A stretch of DNA of 64,000 nucleotides from Lepidonotus clava (taxonomy: Eukaryota; Annelida; Polychaeta; Phyllodocida; Polynoidae), in NCBI GenBank assembly GCA_936440205.1, contig OW387139.1, positions 31,646,378 to 31,710,377 of the forward strand. Direction: 5' to 3'. The notes beneath the pieces are model-generated. The model did not search any database. It was not told the origin of the DNA and was given only the letters and a program-made list of their open reading frames with translations. Within the stretch, counting starts at the first letter, position 1. The number at the start of each line of letters is the position of its first letter. Below are positions 48,685 through 64,000 of the stretch, piece by piece. The position numbers and the translations under genes were made by a program.

Positions 48685-49873
48685 ATATTGTCCAGACCAA
48701 TCAATTGCCTGGAAATAGTGGTAATGTGGGACCAAGTGCTTTTCATCGTTAGAAGGCCGAGTACTTGGCTGCTGGCGCTAAGGCGAGTGGGAGCCGTCGG
48801 GGTTTGTTTGTTGGGGTAGTACCAAAGTAGTCAACCAAAGTACCTGGGACCAAATGGGGATGGGACCAAGTGCCTTGTTAGCATCTCAAAATAATAACCT
48901 TATGGCTTATTTCTTTTCTTTTCAAAGCGGGACATGATAAACGGAAACTTGCATACGTTGTGATAGTTTATTGAAGAGAAGTGTATACAGATCAGAACTC
49001 TTACAAAACTGTTAGACCTGTTCCGGTTTGCTCTTTCAAAGACATTTATTTGAATAGACGCAGTAATAACTGCGTCAAAATCATGTTCAATAAGTACAAG
49101 TGACAACATTCAGGAGCACTGCATGATGCTCGAAAAAGGAAACGTGTAGTCATAAACCGAGATGCTGCCTCGAAGTTAGGGTTACGGGGATTTGTTTCTT
49201 TTCCGAAGTAAACAGTCAGCACGTAAAATAAATTTTACTTGCTTTACTCAATGTAATATGAGAACGTTGCTAAAACCAGAAAGACCAGCTTCTTATGTAC
49301 ATTATTTCTTTTCCTAAGTATAAAAAAACTTTGATATGATATCATGTAAATGCCCAATTATAAAATTTTAATTCGACGCTTAAATCTAAATAGTTTCCGT
49401 ACATGTAAGCTTCAAATGTTGTTTTCATTAGATAGGACAACCTTTTTAACCATAAATGGCATTACAAGTCAACCTCTGCCATGACAATATCACAAGACAA
49501 TACCATGCCATTACAATAAAACTGCAGGAACATCTGTATGCAGCGGACATTAAAAAAAAATCTCAAATGGTTTGTAATATAAATCAATAATATTCAAAGT
49601 AATACACGAGGCGCTCCGAATACTATTCTATTTTAGAGTCTGAGATAAGAATCAGACTACAATTGAACACAATACCTGTGTAAAATAGTTTTCTGTTACA
49701 AGAAACTTATTATCCCCAAAAGATAGTTGTATCCTGGAATATATCCTGTAAATATTTGATTCTAAAAAATCACAAGGACAGTATTTCAATCGCGGCTTGC
49801 ATATCAGTCCAAACGGTGATCTGAATTATCTATTATGCTGCTTCTTTTGGTAATGTAGATAAATTATGTGGGT

Positions 49874-49964
49874 AAACAATGAACTGTCTACTTCTGGTCT
49901 CATAAAGCAAAGACTAAACAATGAACTGTCTACTTCTGGTCTCATAAAGCAAAGACTAAACAAT
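49874..49964. repeat. Exact 42-bp tandem duplication
   Basis: Two identical 42-bp units (49874-49915 and 49916-49957) plus seven bases of a third. Their identity suggests a recent event. Confidence 0.93.
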
Positions 49965-50346
49965 CAGAGACAGGTTTCTCAGAAACGGATGAAATGACAC
50001 ATTCCTATAGCAGTTGAAACGTATAAAACTGATATGTTGACGGGACCACGGTAGTCTCAATTATTTTTTTAGCGGTAAAAAGTAACAACAGCTGATTCCT
50101 AAACATACCCAAAAATTATTAGAACATCCAGGTGAATACAATTGCTTAATATATATTTCTTTAAAATAAAAGTGCAATCTCAAAATTGTATCCCATTTAA
50201 AAAGGCAGCTTTAGCTCAACAATAAATATCATAGTACAGAGCAGTTTCACTTCCAACTTTTTTTCACAATTACTCTACTTGCTTGTCAACCTCCCACCCT
50301 CCCCCCATTTTTCTTTTACTTCAATCGCATTGCTAACACATGGTCA

Positions 50347-50352
50347 TTTATT
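50347..50352 (-). terminator. Candidate PYGO poly(A) signal
   Basis: AATAAA on the minus strand, 100 bp past the PYGO stop codon, is the first canonical signal downstream. Confidence 0.55.
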
Positions 50353-50451
50353 TATCAATCTATTTGAATATTCAAGTCAATTTCGGCATCCATCCTTTCA
50401 TATAAAGTTATTCTACAATATTCCGCACATGTTTATATCTAGCGACGGACC

Positions 50452-50631
50452 TCACGGCTTCATCTTTACAAGAGGTATGTTCTTTGTTTGTAGGCATTTA
50501 TCGCAGACCCACTCAGCATACACTTCCTGTGTCAGCATTTGGTAAGCGGGCTCAGTTAGTCCAGTGCAGCTACGGTGGAACCAGAAATTGCAGCCACTCT
50601 CGCACAAAACTGCCTGATCATTGTCATGGAC
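50452..50631 (-). CDS. PYGO exon 4: most of the PHD finger
   Basis: Acceptor TTCACACAG, phase 0, stop TGA at 50454-50452. It encodes DNDQAVLCESGCNFWFHRSC, then GLTEPAYQMLTQEVYAEWVC and the last ligand pair. Confidence 0.97.
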   Translation of the reverse strand, partial: VHDNDQAVLCESGCNFWFHRSCTGLTEPAYQMLTQEVYAEWVCDKCLQTKNIPLVKMKP

Positions 50632-53600
50632 CTGTGTGAAAGAGGCGCAGCGTCAAACTGTGCACATGGTTGTTAGGAGTAGTACAGTTTATGAAAAACA
50701 TGTAAAAGTTTCCATCAGAAATCAAGTCTACCGTTTTAGTTACACATTTTTACACAATAAGAGTTAAAATAAAGTTAGTAAATCTAAATCTTAGACAGAT
50801 GGCAATAAATTATATTCACCTTTATGCGGGGAGGTTTCTTTTTTGAGGTAACATCTGTTATTTTGGGGAACATCAGCCCTTCATACTTGGGCTGGTTACT
50901 CTAAATCATTTCTTTCAAGAACAAAACTGCTACGCATATTTCATTATCACGAGAAAAGTAGAAGTTCACCACAAAGAGGATGATACATACCATATCTTGA
51001 CTCACCTCCTTATGGCATATGCCACACGGATAGATAGGGGGTGCGTTAGGGTTGGACGGGTTGAAGACCATTGGTTGGTTGGGCGGGTAGACCTTAGCGC
51101 CACCCGGTGGCATGGAGGAGGGCGGCATCGGCGGCCCATGCATAGCGCCGTGTTTCTGGTGCATGTTATAGGGCCTGGGAGGCGGGCCTGCACCCAGCTG
51201 GTGGTGGGGGTGGCCAGGGTAACCCGGCTGGGGCTGCTGCTGCTGCTGCTGCTGTAGGGACGCCAGTGACTGTTGGCGTGGGTCACTGAAGGGGTTGTTC
51301 GCCACGATGTTATCACCAGGCCCACTGAGGGGGGGAGGGAAGAGGTCAGGCAACGTCGGACTGCACTGAAATAAACAGGGAGTTAAACATGTATGCATTA
51401 GTGATAGAATAGTCAACTTCATTCTGAGTTTCCAGGACAAGTTTTACTGTATTCCCCTATTTCGTGCATCTGTAGCATAACAATGATACTTTTTGTGCGG
51501 AAAGAAACATGGGAACCAATAGGGTTTTTGCATCTATCAATTGTCAACAGATATGAATTATATACATACATGTATACACAGAAGAAATGAGAAAGAAATA
51601 CTCCGATCCTACCTCTCAATTATGTCAAACAAAAGATAGTCTGATGAAAAATTAAAATGTTGACACTTGCCACTCACTGGGTTGACAATTTTCAATCAAG
51701 GCTGACGATCTTTGGATAAATTGAAACATAATTCGGTCGAAAAACTTTTTTGTTCACACAGAGACAGTCTGCCAACCCGGACGACTAATAAGGAATACAT
51801 GTGGTTAATTTCCAACCTTCAGTCAGTTGAGTCAAGTGAAGAAGATCCAAACATCGGATACTATCTAGATATTCGTCAACAACACCAACCCTCCTCACAT
51901 CATCTCTCCTCATTCCCCCGGCTGGTTGCATTTAGTAATTCCAAAATCCTGATGATATATGGTCAATCTCCCTTACTACCTGCCTCCCCTAGATGATCTG
52001 CCCTTTTTTTCCTGGACGATCTGATGGCAGTGTACATGGAATCTCTAAATCGACCCAAACTGAAATCCTTATATCCCTGTGAGACGTATTTCTTTTTACG
52101 AAATGTAACCTTTAGTTAGTTCGAGCTTAAAAGAGTCTAATACTTCACAAATTGTTGTAAAGTTCGAACTTCAAAGAGTCTAATACTTCACAAATTGTTG
52201 TAAACACCATAACCAACGTACACCTCAATCTAATAGAAGATATATATTATAAAGTTTTCACCATAAATTTGGTTGGCTAACAAATAGATATTTTGTGGTT
52301 GCATATACCATCATGATGTGACACAGTGTATGCGGTGAAGTCTCCAGAAAGTCCATAGTTACTGGTGATCTTTCATGTGATATGACCGCTGCTACCTCTG
52401 TCTCGCAGACAAATGGCTACAACAGGTGCTACACATTGGAAGACCCAGGGGCCAGAGCCTGGCTGGCCTTGGTTCAAATGCCTATAAATAGCCTGCCACG
52501 TGCGGCAGCCCAATGACTTGGAGTGTCAGAACATTGGCTGTATAATTGGCAACTACATTCGACAAGATGCAAGACTAGGAGTAATTATATTGTTGTTGAG
52601 TGTTATGTAGTTGATAGTGATTTGAGAATGACGGTGGAATGTTTTTCAGACTACCGGTAATTATTTAGCTTATTTGGTCATTGAATGTGTGACAGTCGTC
52701 TTCTAAATATGTCGTTATCTCCTTGCTTCAGTTGTTTTAGATGACTGGAGATCACTAGTTCAAAATGATATTCATGAAATATCTGTAACGTTTATAATAT
52801 GTTTTTATGCTCAAAATGAACTTAAAATTGCATGAAATATTGATTATACGAAGTCTATTCTGAAAACGAGGGGGAAAGGCTCGTTAATACCTATCTGGTT
52901 TGAAATGTCCAAATATGTCAATTAATTGTGTTTCTTTGATGTTCTTGAAGCTTTTTGTTAAAAAAAAAGTATATACCTGGACAGCCCTCCGTTTGGCCTG
53001 AGATGGACTGACGGAATTTCTCACTCCACCGTTACCGTTGCTTCTATTCTTAGTTCCTCCCTCGCCCCGCTCTGTAACAGGGAATTCTTGGGTGTATAGT
53101 TTTTGGTTAATTACTTACATTGAGAAGGTATGATTATGAAACTCAATCTTTAAATTATTAGTAATTACTCATGTCACAAGAGACAAAAGAAGAAATATGT
53201 AGGAAAATTCGTATCTTTGTCATATGATTTTTTAATTAATATATCTTTGTAAATGTTTTAATATATCTTTGTATTTCATCGTATGTCTTAAACAATTGAC
53301 TGAAAATAAACTTCCAGATAGATGCACATAATCGAAAATTCCAATGTCAAAATTTGCAGATAATGGACTTAAATTCATTTAGCCAGAAATTTCCTGAATA
53401 ATTGTTCATAACAGTGTCAGCATTTATATCTCAAAACCATTAGTTTTGAAAAGTCTCACATGGAATTTCCTGAAAATATGCACATATCTTTTGTGATAAG
53501 AATGCTCTACAGAAATGATTTGTGTGTAATCTACTTACGCTTGAAATGAAACTGGATGGGGTCTTGTTAAGGAAAGCTGCGCAAAGAAAACCATCCCAGA

Positions 53601-56600
53601 AGCTTAGTGGCAAGAAGAAAATAAGATTCTACTGGCTGTGTGATGGTAAAGAATACTCGTTAAACAAACCACCATGGATATTACTTTGAAGTATTATATT
53701 TTTGTTAAGGCATTTGTTAATATACGCGAACCACAACAATTATTGATTGGTTATCATATGTTAGTTACACGTTCAAGAACAAGTGGATTAATCGTTACCA
53801 ACACCCGAAACTGAAAGTAATACGAATCGCAACAGTTGTGAAATTTTTGCAAGTATCCTACTGCTTGGGCAATTTTCTTAACCATTAGCAAATCGTACAT
53901 GTACTACAAATAGTACTCGCATGTTCGTTAGGTGCCTTTCTTCTTAATTTGCAAATAAATTGATAATCGTGACATCGACTGATTTGCAACAAAACGAAAA
54001 TAAAGGTTATAATCACAACTCTGGAAATCAGTGCTCGAGGAAGTATATACGGGACATGCGGATCTTAAGGATCAGGAGAACATTTCTGTCCATGTGCGAT
54101 TGCCAGCACACAATGGGTATTATGAATGGATTAGGTCTAAACTTTAGTAAATTATATATTGGCGGCCTGCTTAGGATTTGTCATTAATGCACCTTTTTCT
54201 GACTGATTTATGGGGGAAAAGTAGCCAAGAGACAGATTAATCAGATTTTCTCCGTTATCACTCAACGTAGTAAAGGGTCTTAACATTGTCAGATGGCCAT
54301 TTCAACAATTCATGTGCGCATAGATAAGACTCACATACCCCGTATATAATATCTCAACTATAGATAAAAAAAAAGAAGGCGAACTGTGATACTAAATTAT
54401 AACGATGAAAAATGAAATCCAGTATTCAAACAAGAATAGAATATATGTAAGTAGATCTCTATGTTCAATATTTTGTTTCTGCTTCAGCTCCTTAATATCC
54501 AGTCAATTATAGCTCATAATATTTTATTCGGAAACAATTCATCGTTACGATCAAGGATTTCCCTGATACACCGACTGGAAAATGTTTACCATCTCAAATG
54601 TTTGCCATTTGTATCAATCGTGTTATTCTTGGAAAATTCCTTGAAAGCGACAATATCGTCCGTGAGATTGAAGAGATGGGGTGCCCCCTCTAACACTTAA
54701 CAACGTGGTAGCTGGTGCCGTGCTTTGCTCATTTACTAGACCGTCATCAAATGGCGTTATTGGTCACGTCACAAATATAACGGGAAAGGGGTCCCGTTTC
54801 AACGTCTCAGATCATTTACAAAATAATGTTGTATGGAAGATCGTCAGTTTAACTTAAGCTTAATTTTCATGGAAATGAATGAGCCCACCATGTGTTTAAA
54901 ATCCCATTTTTTCACTAGTGGCTGTCTGAGTGTCAACTGTCAAAATTCGCTCCTGAACATTCTAGCGATCTATTAAGGATAGACAACACCTCTCAGGGGT
55001 CAATTCGCGGGACTCCTTCTAAAGTGGCCTTAATATTTTATTACTACCATGATTATGAGTCTTATATCATTGGATACTCTTTTGATAAGCCAATATACTC
55101 ATATAGTTTATAATATAATGTGTAGAGATTTGCCTATATGAGCATTCCGGGAAAACAAAAAACACATTTTTAACTTTTATTTTTTGAAAATGGATATCTT
55201 ATTTAATATTTCATGGAAAGACATGAAATTTTCCCTCCATATCAATGTTAGTAACAAGCTCCCCAAATTTTATAATGGTATCTCAAGTAGTAACTGAGAT
55301 ATCCATGTTCAAAAACTAAAAGTGAATAAATCAGTTTTTTTTTTAATTTCTAGAATTTTAAATTATTGACAACAAAATGTATACCCCTCCCCTTTACTTC
55401 CATGTTTGTGCCCTCCCCCCTCCCCCCGCCTCAACACATCCTGGATCCACCTCTAGGCTTAGGTGCCAATGGAGAGGTCGAACAGCATGGGCTCGGGGGC
55501 CTGAAGCCCCATCAAAGACCAACTGGCTAGACTGGCCCCCAGTACATCTGAGAATGCAAAATATAAAGACAAATAGAGCCCTGCACCTGCTCTGCGCTCT
55601 CAAATGTCCAATATATCTGTCATATTGTATAACATAGGGAGAGCGGGTGGAAGATCAGTAAAACCGAGCTCAAAAGTTATTTAACAATCAAAAAAAAAAA
55701 AAAAAAAATCAGGGCTCGGACTGAGAGTAAGACCTTATTTCGGCAGCAATGCCAACACAGGTGCTCCCGCTTTTTCATAAACGAAAATAAGACTTTTATA
55801 ATACCTTTTTGAAACAAACACAAACTTTGTGTGACATTTTACAAACAAAGCCAGACCCCTGGGGTCCGCAGAAAAGGTGACGGTGGGTCTGGTAAAAGAC
55901 AATGACCTGTAGGCCAGCGCACCAGAGTCAGGAAAAAGGTGGCGATGGGTGATTGGGGCGGGTGAGGGCTCGCCGTGAGCAGAAGGGCCGTTCGTCCAAT
56001 AAGACCTCACTGCAAGTAGGGTTGCAAAGCCTACTGCAAGTAGGGTCTGTATGACAGCCAATGAGTAGGGTTTTGGACTTGAGAGTGTGGAAAGGCCATC
56101 TGTGGTGTCATTGGAGGGTAAATCCAGTCACTACTGTCCTGTTGCAGAAGCAGCAGATTTATGGGAGAGGGAGTTATCCTTAACTCCCCCTTAACTCCCT
56201 CTTAAATCCCCAGTAACTCCCCTTGGTGTAGCGTTACTGGGGAGTTATCAGGGAGTTGAGTATTTATCAGACTCGGGCAGAGGCCGTCAAAATCATGGGA
56301 CCTATCGGGCCTGTAAATTACTTCAATGTCCAGGTGCCAGTGGCTGCCATGACCCTACTCCCTAGGTAACCACCTTGGTTTGCTCACGGAGAGGTCTTCC
56401 GGCTTTGGCTTCGATAACGTGGGAGGTCTGGGGAGCGTTTCAGTAAAGAGAGATGTCCCAGCCTCAGCGACGTCCCTGTACTGGTCCCTCCAGCGACCTG
56501 TTTGCGACGTCTTTGGCTCACCCCTCAATGACCCTTTCAGTATGAAATCGCAAATAGGTCGCTCCAGCGAGGTCTTTGACCCCCAGCGAGGTCTTTAGAG

Positions 56601-57754
56601 GCCCCAGCGACGTCTTTGGGGGTCCCAGCTACGTCTTTGGGGTCTCTCAAAGACATTGGTGGTATTGTGGTGGGATTGCCGTACCGCCAGGATTCGGATA
56701 CCGGCCGCCATTACGAGCCATTTGACTGGTGGGCTGCACCTAGCCTTGGGCCACCCTGGACAGGTGCCCCCTCCACAGACTAGGAGTAGGGACGAGTTAG
56801 CCTTTTTGGTCTGAACCCTAGTGATGTAAAAGATGAGAGGGATATATCTTTAGTTTGCTACCCATTACAACTTTGACTGGCATGACTGACAAAACATGCC
56901 CTGAGATTATCTGAACCCCGGCGGGCATGCGCAATGATGCGGTCGGTATGTGAATCCTGGTCGGTACGGGAATCCTGCTACAGTATATCCAAAGATGTTG
57001 CTGGAGGACACCACTGATCCATCAGTTTTGGTGAATCCTTAGTTAGAAGGACACCACTGCCTGGCACTGGTAAAACTACACATTATCTTATATGTCTTAC
57101 ATTCTTTGTGGAAATAACAAACACGAGATCAAAGCTTATGTGTTTGGGAATAACTACACACAATGACATTTTTAGATCATAATTCCTAATATTTTAAATG
57201 CTATAAAAGTTTAAAGCCCATTTTCTGTAGTGGTCGCAGGGCCCCAAATAAACCTCCCTACCACTCTCTGCCTGGCGACCACTACACTGAGTACAGAGTC
57301 ATCTTCAGGTTCAGATTATTTTATTGAAACGGTCCCAGCATCAGCGACCATCCCAGTGGTGCGACCTCTCAATCCAGACGGGCCTGGGACCAAGTGACTT
57401 GTTACCACCCTGGCGACGTCTTTACATCTTAAGTTATTGAAACGGTCGCCTGACTCTAGCCGAATCATCAACGCCACTGCTAACGCGGGTGACTTTCCTC
57501 AAACAAGCATAGACTGCTTCAGAGCCTTCCCGTACGGAGGCGGTAGAGGGAAGGCTTCAGAGCTAGCAATTCTGACTCTTTGACTCAAGACTTGAGTTTA
57601 TGTTGAGTTTGAGCCTCCGCCTCCGCCTGAGGCTGAGGCTCCGGCCGGGTTACAAAGTATTAATGTTATTAAGACTATAATGTATTAATGCTACCTCACC
57701 CCAAGTTAAGTAAATACCTTTACTTTTGTTAGCTCCGCGCCTCTCTCTGGGCAT
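50452..57754 (-). CDS. Pygopus, PHD-finger Wnt co-activator
   Basis: Exons 57754-57718, 53071-52977, 51365-51006 and 50631-50452 join in phases 1, 0 and 0 to 223 residues. Pygopus tethers beta-catenin/TCF complexes to chromatin in the nucleus: its PHD finger reads methylated H3K4 and binds BCL9/Legless. Visible parts are a basic start (MPRERRGANKSK), a nuclear localisation-like AKRR near residue 40, and the N-terminal homology motif GDNIVANNPFSD with NPF at 68-70, which in the family contacts the ChiLS (SSDP/LDB) complex. A Gln7 run and a Pro/Gly/His-rich linker follow, then a C-terminal PHD finger (158-210) with zinc ligands C158, C161, C174, C178, H183, C186, C207 and C210. Vertebrate proteins have about 400 residues and the fly one about 800; the linker here is unusually short. 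All phases agree, so a missed exon is not required but is possible. Confidence 0.95.
50632..51005 (-). other. PYGO intron 3
   Basis: 374 bp, GTGAGT to CACACAG, splitting the PHD finger after its first zinc-ligand pair. Confidence 0.93.
51006..51365 (-). CDS. PYGO exon 3: NPF motif, linker and PHD start
   Basis: Exactly 120 codons, phase 0 to 0. It holds ANNPFSD, the Gln7 run coded by CAG repeats (51233-51254), the Pro-rich linker and YPCGICHKE. Confidence 0.96.
51366..52976 (-). other. PYGO intron 2
   Basis: 1.6 kb. It contains a 43-bp tandem duplication. A 94-codon plus-strand frame at 51712-51996 is not recognisable. Confidence 0.8.
52118..52203. repeat. 43-bp tandem duplication
   Basis: Units 52118-52160 and 52161-52203 differ at about two positions and share a run AGAGTCTAATACTTCACAAA. 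Intronic. Confidence 0.92.
52977..53071 (-). CDS. PYGO exon 2: basic region
   Basis: Acceptor CTGTTACAG, donor GTATAT, phase 1 to 0. It encodes a Gly/Asn/Ser-rich segment ending SPSQAKRRAVQ, the likely nuclear localisation signal. Confidence 0.88.
54974..55320. repeat. Dispersed repeat family C, copy 1
   Basis: Begins TTAAGGATAGACAACACCTC and contains CTTTTATTTTTTGAAAATGG followed by ATATC. The same landmarks occur in the same order at 58950-59172, though the sequence between them has diverged. Confidence 0.55.
56455..56645. repeat. Imperfect CCAGCGACGTCTTTGG repeat
   Basis: At least six variants of a GCGACGTCTTTGG-like motif at irregular spacing of 15-60 bp. A further variant lies near 57414. 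It is CpG-rich with no frame of note. Confidence 0.6.
57227..57285. repeat. Small foldback
   Basis: Exact 11-bp arms GTAGTGGTCGC and GCGACCACTAC enclose 37 bases. It may be a tiny MITE. Confidence 0.6.
57718..57754 (-). CDS. PYGO exon 1
   Basis: 37 bp from ATG to the donor GTATTT, phase 1, encoding MPRERRGANKSK. Vertebrate Pygopus also starts on a tiny basic exon. Confidence 0.82.
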
Positions 57755-57835
57755 GGGGTCTGCCGTTTGGATCACATCATACAAAGTAATTAGATGTTTT
57801 CTGTGGTTCCCAACCCTGCTTTTCTAAAATATCGT

Positions 57836-57847
57836 CCAATATGGCGG
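57836..57847 (+). promoter_or_regulatory. YY1-like site
   Basis: CCAATATGGCGG matches the core AATATGGCGG of YY1-bound promoters and includes a CCAAT-like start. Confidence 0.45.
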
Positions 57848-57899
57848 TGTAGAACTCTTTCGGGACGGAGATCCAGAAAGTGTGTCTAGTGTCGCCACC

Positions 57900-57907
57900 T
57901 ATCGATA
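57900..57907. promoter_or_regulatory. TATCGATA (DRE-like) palindrome
   Basis: The exact 8-bp palindrome TATCGATA is the DNA-replication-related element bound by DREF in insects. Its use in this organism is unknown. Confidence 0.4.
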
Positions 57908-58019
57908 ATCGGCCATATCGTATTTTCAAAACATCCTATTATCGCTCGCGGCAGCATGAAGCAAGCAACCAGCATTTTGTGATTCTTTCGGTAAAACCAC
58001 GTTTATAAAGTTATCAAGG

Positions 58020-63671
<5,652 letters not shown>

Positions 63672-64000
63672 CCTTGTTGGTAAAAGTAAACATTTTATTT
63701 TCAAATACCTTGTAAATAATTTCAAATTCAAGTCTGAATAATTGTTAATCATGTATTTCATGTATGTATTTATTATAACCCTTACCATCTAGTAGAATTG
63801 GGCATAAATTATATACTTACAGAGATAAAAGGATATCTTTCAAGTAATATGATTTACAAGAGTCTTCATAGCTTATCCTAGACCCTCCTTTTAAATTTTG
63901 AATTTGCACATGTATGGAAAATGAAAGTAGGATTGATAATAAAAAAAAAAAGCCCTCTGGATTTTATTGTTTTTTTGATTAGTTCACATATGTTCTAAAA
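63672..64000 (+). other. METTL5 3' UTR and flank
   Basis: AT-rich. The first canonical AATAAA lies at 63938-63943, 267 bp past the stop, and starts an A-run. Confidence 0.6.
63938..63943 (+). terminator. Candidate METTL5 poly(A) signal
   Basis: AATAAA in an otherwise AT-rich trailer. It merges into a poly-A run, so a chance match cannot be excluded. Confidence 0.4.

Larger units (their letters stand above)
47179..50346. other. Intergenic region between YTHDC2 5' end and PYGO 3' end
   Basis: The first 650 bp are CpG-rich and probably promoter-proximal for YTHDC2. The rest is AT-rich with one family-B MITE and a tandem duplication. No gene is supported. Confidence 0.65.
53072..57717 (-). other. 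PYGO intron 1
   Basis: 4.6 kb with dispersed repeats: a segment shared with METTL5 intron 1 (about 54974-55320), a GC-rich GACGTC-motif repeat (56455-56645) and a small foldback (57227-57285). No coding sequence seen. Confidence 0.75.
57755..58019. promoter_or_regulatory. Bidirectional PYGO/METTL5 promoter
   Basis: Only 265 bp separate the two start codons, which face away from each other, so both genes' initiation sites must lie here or very near. A YY1-like site and a TATCGATA element are visible and no TATA box is evident. Shared regulation is inferred. Confidence 0.75.

Noticed and set aside
51712-51996. 94-codon plus-strand frame inside PYGO intron 2
   Set aside because: Opposite strand to PYGO, no recognisable motif and no splice partners.

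Overview
The window is animal nuclear DNA. Its genes are split into short exons with GT/AG junctions whose phases agree, separated by long introns full of MITE-like elements, foldbacks, minisatellites and poly-C/G tracts. The recognisable genes (YTHDC2, PYGO, METTL5, a C-type lectin), a tRNA-derived SINE and a TTA-flanked Harbinger-type MITE fit a bilaterian invertebrate, perhaps a marine lophotrochozoan or other non-vertebrate. The sequence does not fix the species.

Layout. Positions 1-12.2 kb hold no gene I can support, only a 69-bp minisatellite and a few GC-rich patches. From 12.2 to 32.5 kb (+) lies a four-exon gene for a secreted coiled-coil protein ending in a C-type lectin domain. One of its introns is 15.9 kb. 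From 35.6 to 47.2 kb (-) lie thirteen coding exons of the m6A reader/RNA helicase YTHDC2. They cover the R3H domain, the N-terminal helicase lobe and the ankyrin insert, then stop at an exon with a splice donor. The second helicase lobe, HA2, OB and YTH parts were not found anywhere to the left. YTHDC2 intron 1 (41.7-47.1 kb) is packed with nested repeats: two copies each of two CAGTG-ended MITE families, foldbacks, and a hAT-like element carrying a 1.4-kb minisatellite. From 50.4 to 57.8 kb (-) lies a compact Pygopus gene of four exons, encoding 223 residues. From 58.0 to 63.7 kb (+) lies a complete METTL5 gene of five exons, encoding 221 residues.

How the genes relate. PYGO and METTL5 start head-to-head, 265 bp between start codons, and probably share a bidirectional promoter with a YY1-like and a TATCGATA site. 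YTHDC2 and PYGO are tandem on the minus strand, and YTHDC2 and the lectin face each other tail-to-tail. METTL5 (18S rRNA m6A writer) and YTHDC2 (m6A-binding helicase) lie about 11 kb apart; nothing in the sequence shows that this is more than chance. No retrovirus-like or Polinton-like element was recognised. No wholly new system is evident. The observations most worth following are the missing 3' half of YTHDC2, the short Pygopus, the lectin with a non-canonical sugar site, and the nested satellite/transposon block.
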